Below, in pieces: positions 36,271 through 46,019 of a DNA stretch of 64,000 nt. Location of the stretch: contig NZ_SSMD01000002.1 of the NCBI RefSeq assembly GCF_004799325.1, positions 434,001 through 498,000 of the forward strand. Reading direction: 5' to 3'. Position numbers and translations under genes: made by a program. Numbering within the stretch: the first letter of the stretch is position 1; every line of letters begins with the position of its first letter. Under the pieces are notes generated by a model. The model did no database searches. It saw nothing but the letters and a program-made list of their open reading frames with translations, and had not been told where the DNA came from. Origin of the DNA: Thalassobius vesicularis. GTDB taxonomy: Bacteria; Pseudomonadota; Alphaproteobacteria; Rhodobacterales; Rhodobacteraceae.

Positions 36271-37173
36271 ATGATGAAGAAGCAGAACATGAACCGCGAT
36301 TGGATCGCCACCGCCCGCACCCTGGCCGAGGCCCTGCCCTACCTTCAACGCTTCAGCAACTCGCTGGTTGTCGTCAAATTCGGCGGCAACGCCATGGGCG
36401 ACGATGATGCGATGGCTGAATTCGCCCGCGACATGGTGCTGATGCGTCAGGTCGGCGTGAACCCCGTGGTCGTGCATGGCGGCGGCCCGATGATCAACGA
36501 CATGCTGAAAAAGCTTGGCATCGTCAGCGAATGGGTCCGCGGCAAGCGCGTCACCGACAAGGCCACCGTCGAGGTGGTCGAGATGATCCTCTCGGGTCTG
36601 GTGAACAAGCGCATCGTGCAGGCGATCAACGACGAAGGCGGCCGCGCAGTCGGCATCTCGGGCAAGGATGACGACCTGATGGTCTGCGTCGCCGACGACC
36701 CCGAACTGGGCTTTGTCGGTCGCCCCGTGGAAATGAACGTGCAGGTGATCCGCGATCTGTGTGCCGCCGGGATCATCCCCGTCATCGCACCCGTCGCCAC
36801 CGGCATGGCCGATAACGAAACCTTCAACGTCAACGGCGATACCGCTGCCGGTGCCATCGCCGGCGCGCTGAAGGCCGACCGCCTGCTGCTGCTGACCGAC
36901 GTGCCGGGCGTCAAGGGCAAGGACGGCGAGGTTCTGACCCAGATCACCCCCGAACAAGTGCGCGAGATGATCGCCGACGGCACCATTGCTGGCGGCATGA
37001 TCCCCAAGACCGAAACCGCGCTGGCCGCGCTGGATCAGGGCGTGCGCGCCGTGGTCATTCTGGACGGCCGCCTGCCCAACGCCTCGCTGTTGGAACTGTT
37101 CACCGAGCATGGCGCGGGCTCCATCATCCGCTCGACCGCGCCACGGGTGACGCCCACCCATCCGGACGAATGA
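36271..37173 (+). CDS. argB: Acetylglutamate kinase
   Basis: 300 residues, second step of arginine synthesis. Motifs: [30 protein letters not shown], the arginine-branch signature [39 protein letters not shown] and [14 protein letters not shown]. The N-terminal helix [20 protein letters not shown] is present as in arginine-feedback-regulated enzymes. An adjacent in-frame ATG and the inner MNRDW are alternative starts. Overlaps the next gene by ATGA. Confidence 0.97.
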   Translation: MMKKQNMNRDWIATARTLAEALPYLQRFSNSLVVVKFGGNAMGDDDAMAEFARDMVLMRQVGVNPVVVHGGGPMINDMLKKLGIVSEWVRGKRVTDKATVEVVEMILSGLVNKRIVQAINDEGGRAVGISGKDDDLMVCVADDPELGFVGRPVEMNVQVIRDLCAAGIIPVIAPVATGMADNETFNVNGDTAAGAIAGALKADRLLLLTDVPGVKGKDGEVLTQITPEQVREMIADGTIAGGMIPKTETALAALDQGVRAVVILDGRLPNASLLELFTEHGAGSIIRSTAPRVTPTHPDE

Positions 37174-37808
37174 GCGCGAGCTACCAACAGATTGCCGATG
37201 CCGCCCTTGGGCGGCATCTGTGCATCCGGGGGGCGTTTCATCCCACGGACCTGCCCGGGATCGGCACGCTGGTCCTGCTGGGCCCGGACGAGCCCGCCTT
37301 CTGGCCCGTCTTCTCGGCCAGCCCCGAGGCACAGGACAGCCAGCCGTCGCCGATGGATCGCTGGTCCGCCCGTGTGATCGGCGGTCTGGCCAAGGAACTG
37401 GGCGCGCAGCCCTTCTACCCCTTCGGCGGCCCGCCCCATGCCCCGTTCTTTCGCTGGGCCACCGACAGCGGCCGTGCCTGGCCCTCGCCGATCCAGTTTC
37501 TGGTGCATGACGTCGCAGGCCTGTTCATCTCGTATCGCGGCGCCCTCGGCTTTGCCGAGCGGTTGGAGCTGCCACCCCTGCCCACCTCGCCCTGCCCCAG
37601 CTGCGCCCAACCCTGCGCCACCACCTGCCCGGTGGATGCCTTCGCCGGGGGCGGCTACGACGTGCCCGCGTGCAAGGCCTACCTTGCCACACCCGAAGGC
37701 CGCGACTGCCTGGAGCGCGGCTGCGCCGCCCGCCGCGCCTGCCCGATCAGCCAAAGCTTCGGCCGGATCGAGGCGCAATCCGCATTCCACATGAGGGCCT
37801 TCCTATGA
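37170..37808 (+). CDS. 4Fe-4S ferredoxin-type protein (QueG C-terminal-like)
   Basis: 212 residues. Two cysteine clusters, [17 protein letters not shown] and [20 protein letters not shown] then RRACPIS, resemble the 4Fe-4S region of epoxyqueuosine reductase but the N-terminal catalytic region is reduced ([20 protein letters not shown]). Found next to argB in related genomes. Likely an electron-transfer protein; target unknown. Overlaps both neighbours by four bases. Confidence 0.85.
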   Translation: MSASYQQIADAALGRHLCIRGAFHPTDLPGIGTLVLLGPDEPAFWPVFSASPEAQDSQPSPMDRWSARVIGGLAKELGAQPFYPFGGPPHAPFFRWATDSGRAWPSPIQFLVHDVAGLFISYRGALGFAERLELPPLPTSPCPSCAQPCATTCPVDAFAGGGYDVPACKAYLATPEGRDCLERGCAARRACPISQSFGRIEAQSAFHMRAFL

Positions 37809-38305
37809 GCCTGCGCCTGATCCTGATGCGCCACGCGAAATCCGATTGGGATGACCCCACCCAGCCCGACCACGCCCGCCCGCTGAACCCGCGTGGACGG
37901 GCCTCGGCCACGGCGATGGGCGACTGGCTGCGCGCGCGAGGGGATCTGCCCAACCTGGCGCTGGTCTCGGACGCCACCCGCACCCGCGAAACCTTTGCCC
38001 GGCTGAAGCTGGAGGCAGAAGCGCAGTTCCTGCCGCGCCTCTATCACGCGGGGCCGGCCATGATGATGGACGTGCTGCAGGGCGCGGGAACGGCGGGGTG
38101 CGTGTTGATGCTGGGCCACAACCCCGGCATCGCCGAATTCGCCGAGCGCCTTTTGACCCGTCCGGTGACCCATCCGCGGTTTTACGACTACCCGACCTGC
38201 GCCACGCTGGTTGCGAATTTTCCGGTTGCCGATTGGGCCGACGTCTCTTTCGGTACCGGCACCGCTGTCGATTTCGCTGTCCCCCGGGAAGTGATCGATG
38301 GCTGA
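37805..38305 (+). CDS. Histidine phosphatase SixA
   Basis: 166 residues. RHA motif LILMRHAKSDWDDPTQPDHA near the N terminus with the catalytic His; second His in LMLGHNPGIAEFAE. The family removes phosphate from phosphohistidine, e.g. of Hpt or NPr domains. Start ATG 37805 overlaps the ferredoxin stop. Confidence 0.92.
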   Translation: MSLRLILMRHAKSDWDDPTQPDHARPLNPRGRASATAMGDWLRARGDLPNLALVSDATRTRETFARLKLEAEAQFLPRLYHAGPAMMMDVLQGAGTAGCVLMLGHNPGIAEFAERLLTRPVTHPRFYDYPTCATLVANFPVADWADVSFGTGTAVDFAVPREVIDG

Positions 38306-38314
38306 GGTCGGGGG

Positions 38315-38361
38315 CAAAATTCTTTCAAAGAATTTTGTCCGGAAAATTTGAAATTTTCCGG
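38315..38361. repeat. Bipartite double hairpin (copy 2)
   Basis: CAAAATTCTTT/AAAGAATTTTG (38315-38337) followed by CCGGAAAATTT/AAATTTTCCGG (38339-38361), ten bases after the sixA stop. Same layout as copies 1 and 3. Confidence 0.8.
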
Positions 38362-38396
38362 GCCTCCGGCGGGAGTATTTCCAGTCAGAAAGAAAC

Positions 38397-38426
38397 AGAA
38401 AAGGCGCGCCCGGTGTGGCGCGCCTT
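38397..38426 (-). terminator. Terminator of the bzt operon
   Basis: 10-bp perfect stem AAGGCGCGCC/GGCGCGCCTT (loop CGGTGT), 20 bases after the bztD stop; on the minus strand it is followed by a T-rich run (TTTTCTGTTTC). Confidence 0.85.
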
Positions 38427-38446
38427 TGGTTGGTTTGGATGTGGGT

Positions 38447-39238
38447 TTAGTGACCCAGAATCTGCGACAGGAACAGTTTGGTCCGCTCGGATTTCGGGTT
38501 GTTGAAGAACTCTTCGGGTTCGTTCTGTTCCACGATCTGGCCCTGGTCCATGAAGATCACTCGGTTGGCGACCTGGCGGGCGAAGCCCATCTCGTGCGTC
38601 ACGCAGAGCATGGTCATGCCTTCCTCGGCCAGCTCGATCATGGTGTCCAGCACCTCTTTGATCATCTCGGGGTCCAGCGCCGAGGTCGGTTCGTCGAACA
38701 GCATGATCCGCGGCTTCATGCACAGCGAGCGGGCGATCGCCACACGTTGCTGCTGACCACCGGACAGCTGGCCGGGGTACTTATGCGCCTGGTCCGGGAT
38801 TTTCACCTTTTCCAGGAAGTGCATCGCGGTCGCCTCGGCCTCTTTCTTGGGGACCTTGCGGACCCAGATCGGGGCCAGCGTGCAATTTTCCAGGATGGTC
38901 AGGTGCGGGAACAGGTTGAAGTGCTGGAAGCACATCCCCACCTCGGAGCGGATCTTGTCGATGTTCTTCAGATCCGAGGTCAGCTCTGTCCCGTCCACGA
39001 CGATCTTGCCCGACTGGTGTTCTTCCAGGCGGTTGATGCAGCGGATCAGCGTCGATTTGCCGGACCCCGAGGGGCCCGCGATGACGATGCGTTCGCCGCG
39101 GTTGACGGTCAGGTTGATGTCGCGCAGCACGTGAAAGGACCCGTACCACTTGTTCATGTTGGAAATCTCGATGGCCACCTCGTCCGAGACGGTCATTTTC
39201 GAGCGGTCGATATCGCGGTCGATAGCAAGTTCAGACAT
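38447..39238 (-). CDS. bztD: Amino-acid ABC transporter ATP-binding protein (BztD/AapP)
   Basis: 263 residues. Walker [22 protein letters not shown]-loop [11 protein letters not shown], signature [14 protein letters not shown], Walker [17 protein letters not shown]-loop VTHEMGFA. It powers the glutamate/glutamine/aspartate/asparagine-type transporter with BztB and BztC. Start 39238 ([11 protein letters not shown]) follows AAGGAGATCGC, twelve bases from bztC. Confidence 0.95.
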   Translation of the reverse strand: MSELAIDRDIDRSKMTVSDEVAIEISNMNKWYGSFHVLRDINLTVNRGERIVIAGPSGSGKSTLIRCINRLEEHQSGKIVVDGTELTSDLKNIDKIRSEVGMCFQHFNLFPHLTILENCTLAPIWVRKVPKKEAEATAMHFLEKVKIPDQAHKYPGQLSGGQQQRVAIARSLCMKPRIMLFDEPTSALDPEMIKEVLDTMIELAEEGMTMLCVTHEMGFARQVANRVIFMDQGQIVEQNEPEEFFNNPKSERTKLFLSQILGH

Positions 39239-39249
39239 GTGCGATCTCC

Positions 39250-40539
39250 TTAGTGATGGTCGGTCCTGAGCTTGCGCTCGAGGTACATGGAATAGCGGGA
39301 CATGGAGAAACAGAAGACGAAGAACAGGAAGGCGATGAAGCCGTACAGTTCCCAAACGACCCCGTTCCATGCGGCGTCCGCGCGGATGGCGTTCGACAGG
39401 CCCAGCGGGTCCAGCAGGCCGATCACCGACACCAGCGTGGTGTCCTTGAACAGGCCGATGAACGTGGACACGATGCCGGGGATCGAGATCTTCAGCGCCT
39501 GGGGCATGATGACCAGACGTTGCGACTGCCAGTAGTCCAGCCCCAGCGAATCCGCGCCTTCGTACTGGCCCTTGGGCAGGGCCGCCAGACCGCCGCGGAT
39601 CACCTCGGCCATGTAGGCGGATGCGAACAGCGTGGCCATGATGATGACGCGCATGATGATGTCGAAGTTGGTGCCCGGCGGCATGAAGATGTTCAGCAGG
39701 GTCGACGCCACGAACAGCAGCGTGATCAGCGGAACGCCCCGGATGAACTCGATAAAGCCGACGCACAGCGATTTGACGATCAGCAGGTCCGACCGGCGCC
39801 CCAGTGCCAGCACGATGCCGATCGGCAGCGAGCAGGCGATGGCGACGACGCCGATGGTGATCGACAGCATCATCCCGCCGAAATAGCGGCTTTCGACCGG
39901 GGTCAGGCCGATGTTCAGCACGTCACCCAGCGTACCCGAGACCGGGCCGGCCAGCAGCAGCCACCACACCAGCGATGCGGCAACGCCTGCGATGATCCCG
40001 GCCAGGCTGCCGACGGCGCGGTCAACGGCCTTGAACACCACGTAGCCGATCACGAAACCGGCGGCTGCGGTCAGCGGCCCCCAGATCGTCCCGCCCCACA
40101 GCATCCACGGCATGATGAACGGGAAGGCCGCCGAGAAGTAGATCAGCTTGGCCGGTACTTTTTCGGAAAACAGCACCGGGGCCAGTGCCACGAACAGCAG
40201 CACAAAGGTCAGGATCGGACGCCAGTACAGCTCGGACGGGTAGAACCCGAACAGCAGCTGCACCCAGCGGTCCCGGATCACGCCCCAGCAGGCGCCTTCG
40301 TGACCCGCCAGGATTTCCCGGCATTCGTTCAACGAGGCCGCAGCCCAGGTCGGCGACAGCGTCCAGGACAGCAGGAACCAGACGACGTACAGGATGAATG
40401 CACCGCTGACGACGGACAGGACCGAGTTCAGCCAGCCCGAGAACAGGTTTGCGCGCATCCAGCCGATGACACCGACCGAGGTTGCGGGCGGGGCCTGCTG
40501 CGGCAGCATTTCCGTGCGAACAAAAGAGATATCGCTCAT
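39250..40539 (-). CDS. bztC: Amino-acid ABC transporter permease (BztC/AapM)
   Basis: 429 residues, longer than simple permeases because of an N-terminal multi-helix extension as in Bzt/Aap systems. The EAA-like loop near the C terminus reads [40 protein letters not shown]. It pairs with BztB to make the channel. One base separates it from bztB. Confidence 0.95.
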   Translation of the reverse strand: MSDISFVRTEMLPQQAPPATSVGVIGWMRANLFSGWLNSVLSVVSGAFILYVVWFLLSWTLSPTWAAASLNECREILAGHEGACWGVIRDRWVQLLFGFYPSELYWRPILTFVLLFVALAPVLFSEKVPAKLIYFSAAFPFIMPWMLWGGTIWGPLTAAAGFVIGYVVFKAVDRAVGSLAGIIAGVAASLVWWLLLAGPVSGTLGDVLNIGLTPVESRYFGGMMLSITIGVVAIACSLPIGIVLALGRRSDLLIVKSLCVGFIEFIRGVPLITLLFVASTLLNIFMPPGTNFDIIMRVIIMATLFASAYMAEVIRGGLAALPKGQYEGADSLGLDYWQSQRLVIMPQALKISIPGIVSTFIGLFKDTTLVSVIGLLDPLGLSNAIRADAAWNGVVWELYGFIAFLFFVFCFSMSRYSMYLERKLRTDHH

Positions 40540-40540
40540 G

Positions 40541-41788
40541 TTACCTCTCCACCAGTTTGACGCGGTTGTTGTACCAGTTCATCACGGCTGAGATGCTCAG
40601 ACTGATGGTCAGGTAGATCAGCATGCCGATCAGAACCGTCTCCAGCTCGCGGCCGGTCTGGTTCAGCGTGATGCCCATCAGGGTGCCGGTCAGATCCATG
40701 TAGCCCACGGCGATTGCCAGGGACGAGTTCTTGGTCAGGTTCAGATACTGCGAGATCAGCGGCGGGATGATCACCCGCAGCGCCTGCGGCAGGATCACCA
40801 GGCTCATCACTCGCTTGGGACGCAGGCCCAGGGCGCTTGCGGCCTCGGTCTGACCCTTGGAGATAGCCAGGATACCGGCGCGCACGTTTTCCGCGATGAA
40901 GGCGGCGGTGTACAGCGACAGGGCCAGCCACAACGCGATCAACGAGTTGCGCATGTAAATCCCGCCCTGGAAGTTGAAGCCCTTCAGTTGCGGGTAACCC
41001 AGGTAGAACCCCAGCGCGACCAGCACCGCGACCACGGGCAGCACCACGACGGCCATGTTGATATGCCAGGTCTTCGGGCGCTTGCCGGTGACATTCTGAA
41101 TGCGGTGGGCGCGGGCATTGATGAAGTGCCGCGCGATCAGGCCGCCGGCCAGCGCGATCAGCACCGCGATCAGGTCCAGCGAAACGTCGAAACGAGCGGG
41201 CGACCCGGCAAAGAAATGCAGGTTGCCCAGGCTGTTGGTGAACAGCGGCTCGGGAACGTAGACCCCCCTGTTGGTCAGAACCAGGGCACCCGTCTCGACC
41301 CCCTTATAGGCGCGGGGTGCGGGCAGCGTCTCGATCAGGATGGCCATGGTGAACACGATCCACAACAGCACGGGCACGTTGCGGAAGGTTTCCACGTAGA
41401 TGGTCATGATCCGGGCGATCAGCCAGTTCTTGGACAGGCGAGCGACGCCGATGAACACACCCAGCACCGTCGCGGTGATGCAGCCCATGACGGCCACCAG
41501 GATGGTGTTCAGGAACCCGATCACTGCGGCACGCAGGTGGGTGCTTTGGGAATCGTAGTCGATCAGGCGCTGGTTGATGTCATAGCCGGCCGGATCGGCC
41601 AGAAAGCTGAACGAGGGCTCTTTGCCCAGATCGTGCAGGTTCTGCGCCGTGTTGTTGATCAGCCAGGCGAACAGCAGCATGAATCCCAGCATCGCCACGA
41701 CCTGAATGGTCATGGATCGGTACCGGGTGTCGTAAATCAGCATAGATAGCCGAAACGACTCCTTCGGAGGGTCGGTCAATGTGGTCAT
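40541..41788 (-). CDS. bztB: Amino-acid ABC transporter permease (BztB/AapQ)
   Basis: 415 residues. Long N-terminal region with several helices and a periplasmic loop, then the permease core with NVRAGILAISKGQTEAASAL GLRPKRVMSLVILPQALRVI. Partner of BztC. A hairpin at 41878-41900 separates it from the binding-protein gene. Confidence 0.95.
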   Translation of the reverse strand: MTTLTDPPKESFRLSMLIYDTRYRSMTIQVVAMLGFMLLFAWLINNTAQNLHDLGKEPSFSFLADPAGYDINQRLIDYDSQSTHLRAAVIGFLNTILVAVMGCITATVLGVFIGVARLSKNWLIARIMTIYVETFRNVPVLLWIVFTMAILIETLPAPRAYKGVETGALVLTNRGVYVPEPLFTNSLGNLHFFAGSPARFDVSLDLIAVLIALAGGLIARHFINARAHRIQNVTGKRPKTWHINMAVVVLPVVAVLVALGFYLGYPQLKGFNFQGGIYMRNSLIALWLALSLYTAAFIAENVRAGILAISKGQTEAASALGLRPKRVMSLVILPQALRVIIPPLISQYLNLTKNSSLAIAVGYMDLTGTLMGITLNQTGRELETVLIGMLIYLTISLSISAVMNWYNNRVKLVER

Positions 41789-41877
41789 TGGGTGTTTCCC
41801 CGTCTTTCGGCCGGTGGTTTTTCTGCGGTCCCTGATGGGCCGGTGGCCGAATTATTCACTTGTCACAAGAGGAGGAA

Positions 41878-41900
41878 GGGCGCGGGATTTCCCCGCGCCC
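41878..41900. repeat. Intercistronic hairpin between bztA and bztB
   Basis: Perfect 9-bp stem GGGCGCGGG/CCCGCGCCC, loop ATTTC, 18 bases after the bztA stop. On the minus strand no T run follows, so it probably protects the bztA mRNA end or attenuates read-through rather than ending transcription. Confidence 0.7.
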
Positions 41901-41917
41901 CTCTGTTTTTCAAGCTC

Positions 41918-42934
41918 TTAGCGGAAGGGCGGGCTGTAGAGCAGGCCGCCATCCGTCCATTGTGCGTTCAGACCGCGCGACAGACCGATCGGGGTGTTCG
42001 AACCGATGGTCTTTTCGAACAGTTCACCGTAGTTGCCGTTGACCTTGATCGCCTTGTAGGCCCAGTCAGCCGACAGGCCCAGCATTTCGCCCAGGTTGCC
42101 TTCGGTGCCCAGAACGCGGTTGATTTCCGGGTTGTTGGTGCCTTTGGCCAGCTCGTCGATGTTGGCCGAGGTGATGCCATACTCTTCGGCTGCGATCAGC
42201 GCGTTCAGGGTCCAGCGGGCGACGTCGGCCCATTCGCTGTCGCCATGGCGGACCAGCGGTGCCAGCGGCTCTTTCGAGATGATTTCCGGCAGCACGACGA
42301 AGTCGCCCGGGTTCTCAAAGGTGGCGCGGGTTGCGGCCAGGCCCGAGGCGTCGGTGGTGTACACGTCGCACGCACCGGCCAGGAACTGCTGCTGAGCTTC
42401 GGCGTTGGTTTCGATCGGAACCGGCTCGTAGCTGATGTTGTTGGCGCGGAAGAAGTCCGCCAGGTTCAGCTCGGTGGTGGTGCCGGTCTGGATACACACG
42501 GTGGCGCCGTCCAGCTCTTTGGCCGAGGACACGCCCAGTGCCTTGGGAACCATGAAGCCCTGACCGTCGTAGTAGTTGGTGCCGACGAATTCGAACTTCA
42601 GGTCGACATCGCGCGAGTAGGTCCAGGTGGTGTTACGGGCCAGCAGGTCGACTTCGCCCGACGCCAGCGCGGTAAAGCGGGTCTTGCCGGTGGTCGGCAC
42701 GAATTCCACGGCTTCGCCATCGCCCAGAACGGCGGCAGCAACGGCGCGGCACATGCCGACGTCGAAACCGTCCCAGTGGCCGTTCGCGTCAGGTGCCGCA
42801 AAGCCCACCAGACCGGTGGTCACGCCGCAACGCAGTTTGCCGCGGGCCTTCACGTCCTCCAGGGTTCCGGCTGCGGCAACGCCTGCGGCCAGACCGGCGA
42901 CAGTCAAAGCGCCCAGAAATACGGATTTTTTCAT
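41918..42934 (-). CDS. bztA: Amino-acid ABC transporter substrate-binding protein (BztA/AapJ)
   Basis: 338 residues. Signal peptide MKKSVFLGALTVAGLAAGVA ending AAAG. SBP_bac_3 motifs: LRCGVTTGLVGFAAPDANGH then WDGFDVGMCRAVAAAVLGD, and ASGEVDLLARNTTWTYSRD. Length and pattern match the general L-amino-acid family binding Glu/Gln/Asp/Asn. First gene of the operon; GAGGTAAAA precedes the ATG. Confidence 0.95.
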   Translation of the reverse strand: MKKSVFLGALTVAGLAAGVAAAGTLEDVKARGKLRCGVTTGLVGFAAPDANGHWDGFDVGMCRAVAAAVLGDGEAVEFVPTTGKTRFTALASGEVDLLARNTTWTYSRDVDLKFEFVGTNYYDGQGFMVPKALGVSSAKELDGATVCIQTGTTTELNLADFFRANNISYEPVPIETNAEAQQQFLAGACDVYTTDASGLAATRATFENPGDFVVLPEIISKEPLAPLVRHGDSEWADVARWTLNALIAAEEYGITSANIDELAKGTNNPEINRVLGTEGNLGEMLGLSADWAYKAIKVNGNYGELFEKTIGSNTPIGLSRGLNAQWTDGGLLYSPPFR

Positions 42935-43135
42935 TTTTACCTCTTCCTGATTTTCCGCCTGATTATTTTGGCGGTTGATCCGATCCTCTCAGATCGGGCT
43001 AGAAACTTGAAAGGGCTCTCGCCCCTCAGTGTCCGAAGATTGGGCGGATTCAGTCCCAAAGGTCAAGGGACTGATGTGCAAAACGGCGCTCGCTTCGGCC
43101 GGTTTACGTCAGGGCAATGCAAAAAAATGATCAAA

Positions 43136-43849
43136 TTACGCGAGGCGGCTCAGATCAAAGAATCGTTTCGCGTGCAGGAAGGCCTGTTTTTTCGTCGCGG
43201 CCAGCTCGGCGGCTTCCTCGTCGACGCCCCATTGTTCCTCTTGCCAGGTCTCGTCGACTCTGGACATGTCCCACAAGGTTTCGGCCGGATATGTGTCGTA
43301 AATCGCGGCGAATCCCAGGATCAGCGACCCGCTCAGCCCGACCAGGTCATGGAACGCCGCAAGTGCAAACGAATCCATATCCCGCACGCGCTGATGCAGC
43401 CCCGCCAGAATCACCTCGTCCTGCTCGACATGCATGACGCCCGCGCCCACGTTCAGGCGCGCGCCCAGATTTTCGGCAGCCCAGTCCAGAACCGGATCCC
43501 AGGTCGCCGCCTGCCGCGCGATCAGCTCCTCGGGCGAGGTCGCCCGATAGCACAGCAGGTCCGTCCCGCCGTAATCCGCGATCAGCCCGGCCACTTCGGC
43601 GTGTTGCGTCGCCACCTTGTCCAGCGCGGCGTTGGCGCTGCGGGTGACCGGCATGATCTGCGGCTTGATCTCGCCCTCTTGTGCGTCCCACTCCTCGGCG
43701 ATCGCTTGCGCCATCGCCAGCGTCGGCACCACCAGCGGAGTCTTCGCCGGCGTTTTCACCCGACGTCCGTCCAGCAACACGGTGAACCCGCCCTCGCATG
43801 CCTCGGCCGTTGCCTGTTTCCAGAACCGTTTCGCCGTCCAGCCGCTCAT
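43136..43849 (-). CDS. ATP12-family F1-ATPase assembly chaperone
   Basis: 237 residues. Family features: AKRFWKQATAEACEGGFTVL LDGRRVKTPAK, VVPTLAMAQAIAEEWDAQEG, MPVTRSANAALDKV, TDLLCYRA and SLILGFAA. Assists assembly of the F1 alpha subunit. Start 43849 (MSGWTAKRF) is preferred because it overlaps the HAD stop by ATGA; ATG 43861 is an alternative. Confidence 0.93.
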   Translation of the reverse strand: MSGWTAKRFWKQATAEACEGGFTVLLDGRRVKTPAKTPLVVPTLAMAQAIAEEWDAQEGEIKPQIMPVTRSANAALDKVATQHAEVAGLIADYGGTDLLCYRATSPEELIARQAATWDPVLDWAAENLGARLNVGAGVMHVEQDEVILAGLHQRVRDMDSFALAAFHDLVGLSGSLILGFAAIYDTYPAETLWDMSRVDETWQEEQWGVDEEAAELAATKKQAFLHAKRFFDLSRLA

Positions 43850-44526
43850 GCCTGCCCCCATAGTCGTGTGATCGTGTCCGCCAGTTGCGCCACCTCATGC
43901 ACCACCACGTCCGCGCCGTCCAGCCTGTCGGGGGTGTGATAGCCCCAGCTGACCCCGATCGCGCGCATTCCGGCGGCCCGCGCCATCTGGATGTCGAACT
44001 CGGTATCGCCGATCATCACGGCATTCGCCGCGTCCACGCCGGTTTCCGCCAGCGCCGCCAGCAGCATCGCCGGATGCGGTTTCGAAGGGTGATGGTCCGC
44101 CACCTGTTGTGTCAGGAACAGCCCCTCCAGCCCGTGGCCCGCGATCAGCGCGTCCAGCCCACGCCGCGACTTGCCCGTCGCCACGCCCAGCAGATGCTCG
44201 GGGACCGAGGCGACCTGCCCCAGCATTTCCCGCACGCCCGGATACATCGGGCTGCTGACCAACGTCCCCTGAGAGGAGCGCCGTTGATGGTAAATCTCCT
44301 TGTACGATTTCTCGAGGAAATCATACGATTCGGCAGGTAAACCGGGGGTTAACCGCGGGATCGCCACGTTCAGCGACAGCCCGACAATCGCCAGAATCGC
44401 CGCCCGGTCCGGGGCTTCCAGACCGGCCGCCTCATAGGCGCCACGCATCGAGGCGACGATATCCTGCTGGCTGTCCACCAGCGTGCCGTCGACATCGAAC
44501 ACGATCAGCCGCAGTGGCTTGGTCAT
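43846..44526 (-). CDS. HAD-family phosphatase (phosphoglycolate-phosphatase-like)
   Basis: 226 residues. HAD motif I VFDVDGTLVDSQ, motif II in LLGVATGKSRRG, and motif III/IV KPHPAMLL and MIGDTEFDIQMARAAGM are present. A helical cap follows motif I (subclass IA). Overlaps both neighbours by four bases, in an operon-like run with the RluC-type gene. Confidence 0.92.
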   Translation of the reverse strand: MTKPLRLIVFDVDGTLVDSQQDIVASMRGAYEAAGLEAPDRAAILAIVGLSLNVAIPRLTPGLPAESYDFLEKSYKEIYHQRRSSQGTLVSSPMYPGVREMLGQVASVPEHLLGVATGKSRRGLDALIAGHGLEGLFLTQQVADHHPSKPHPAMLLAALAETGVDAANAVMIGDTEFDIQMARAAGMRAIGVSWGYHTPDRLDGADVVVHEVAQLADTITRLWGQA

Positions 44527-45566
44527 CGCAGGCTCTCGAACGGGTCCTCGGCGGCAAGGTCCTCGGTCCAGCCGAAGGTCTCCCAGCTGTGGGCCATGTG
44601 CGGCGGCAGCGGGGCGGTAAAGGTCACGATCTTGCGGCTGACCGGGTGTTCGATGGTCAGGCTGCGCGCGTGCAGGTGCAGCTTTTTGCTGATGACCCCG
44701 CCCAGTTGCGCGCCCCATCCGTCGCCCAGGTTTTCCTGGCCCGAGCCGCCATATTTCCCATCCCCGGCAATGGGATGGCCGATTTCTGCCATATGCGCGC
44801 GCAGCTGGTGGGTGCGCCCGGTCAGCGGCTCCATCGCCACCCAGGCGGCCCGGCTGCCGACCCGGTACAGCGTCGCATAAAGCGTATGCGCGCGTTTCGC
44901 GCCCGGCGTTGCGTCCATGTCGCGCGGGTGCACGGCGATCATCTTTTCGCCCTCACCGCTTTTGCCGTGGCCGGGGGCCTTGACCAGCCCGTACTTGATC
45001 TCGCCCAGATAGGGGTGCGGCACGCCGGCGACCAGCGCCCAGTAGATCTTGCGCGTGTTGCGGTGGCGGAAGGCGGCGGTCAGCGCCGCAGCGGCCGCAC
45101 GGGTCCGCGCCAGCACCAGAATGCCGCTGGTGTCCTTGTCCAGACGGTGCACCAGACGGGGTTTTTCGTCGTAGCCAAAGGTTAACGCCTCGGCCAATCC
45201 GTCCACGTGTTTGGTCTGTTTGCTGCCCCCCTGCGTCGGCAAGCCAGCCGGCTTGTTCAGCACGATGATATCGTCGTCCTTGTACAGAACGGCGTCCTGG
45301 ATCATCTTGGCGTCAGCATTGCTAACCCGCAGTTTTTGCAGGGGCTTTTGCTCATCCGGCTCGGGCAGAGGGGGGATGCGCACCTCGACCCCGACCTCCA
45401 GCCGCGTGCTGGCTTTGCACCGCGCGCCGTCGACGCGCAGCTCGCCCTTGCGGCACATTTTTTCGACATTCCCTTGCGTCAGGTGGGTAAACTTTCGTTT
45501 CAGCCAACGGTCCAGCCGCTGGTCCCCTTCGCCCGGTCCGACAATCACAGTCTGTACACGGCTCAT
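44523..45566 (-). CDS. RluC/RluD-family 23S rRNA pseudouridine synthase
   Basis: 347 residues. S4-like domain at the N terminus (RLDRWLKRKFTHLTQGNVEK), then the synthase domain with the catalytic Asp in RLVHRLDKDTSGILVLAR and GRTHQLRAHMAEIGHPIAGD. Most like RluC. Start 45566 (MSRVQTVIVG) overlaps crcB by ATGA; the longer frame is a crcB shadow. Confidence 0.93.
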   Translation of the reverse strand: MSRVQTVIVGPGEGDQRLDRWLKRKFTHLTQGNVEKMCRKGELRVDGARCKASTRLEVGVEVRIPPLPEPDEQKPLQKLRVSNADAKMIQDAVLYKDDDIIVLNKPAGLPTQGGSKQTKHVDGLAEALTFGYDEKPRLVHRLDKDTSGILVLARTRAAAAALTAAFRHRNTRKIYWALVAGVPHPYLGEIKYGLVKAPGHGKSGEGEKMIAVHPRDMDATPGAKRAHTLYATLYRVGSRAAWVAMEPLTGRTHQLRAHMAEIGHPIAGDGKYGGSGQENLGDGWGAQLGGVISKKLHLHARSLTIEHPVSRKIVTFTAPLPPHMAHSWETFGWTEDLAAEDPFESLR

Positions 45567-45940
45567 TGCACGATCCCCCGGGCAACCATCAGTCCCAGCA
45601 TCAGTGCGCTGATGGAAAACACCACAGAAACAAGGACATAAACGGCGGCGGTCGTGGTTTCTCCGCGCTCCCAGATCGTTACTGCATCCAGCGAGAAGGC
45701 CGAGAACGTGGTGAACCCGCCCAGCACGCCGGTCATCAGAAGCGGCGCAAAGCGGTTGGCGCTGAGATGGCCCAGCACCACGACGATCACGCCCATGACA
45801 AAACTGCCGACGACATTCACCGTCAGCGTCCCCCACGGGAACCCAGGCCCCATCAACCGCAGCGCGGCGAAGCCCGTCAAATAGCGCCCCGAGGCACCGA
45901 TCGCGCCCCCGAGGGCGACTTGCAGTAGCGTTGTCAACAT
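45563..45940 (-). CDS. crcB: Fluoride channel CrcB/Fluc
   Basis: 125 residues, four helices. Family motifs GGAIGASGRYL, GTLTVNVVGSFVMGV and GGFTTFSAFSLD are present, including the Asn and Phe-box residues of the pore. Start 45940 follows AGGAGGGGGC. No fluoride riboswitch was recognised upstream. Confidence 0.95.
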   Translation of the reverse strand: MLTTLLQVALGGAIGASGRYLTGFAALRLMGPGFPWGTLTVNVVGSFVMGVIVVVLGHLSANRFAPLLMTGVLGGFTTFSAFSLDAVTIWERGETTTAAVYVLVSVVFSISALMLGLMVARGIVQ

Positions 45941-46019
45941 GGCCCCCTCCTGATCGTGCACGGGCGGAAAGTCAAGCAAACCAGCTTATTTACAACGAAA
46001 ATGATGCGTTCCTGCCGCG

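Noticed and set aside
38447-39766. 439-codon frame read as a fused permease/ATPase
   Set aside because: The first 176 codons are a shadow of bztC; BztD starts at 39238 with a good ribosome site.
41792-43939. 715-codon plus-strand frame across bztA and the ATP12 gene
   Set aside because: Spans two well-supported minus-strand genes and their intergenic region; protein is Gly/Arg/Gln-rich without domain features.
45941-46019. Possible fluoride riboswitch before crcB
   Set aside because: Only 79 bases are available and I could not fold the pseudoknot pattern; none of the conserved segments was seen.
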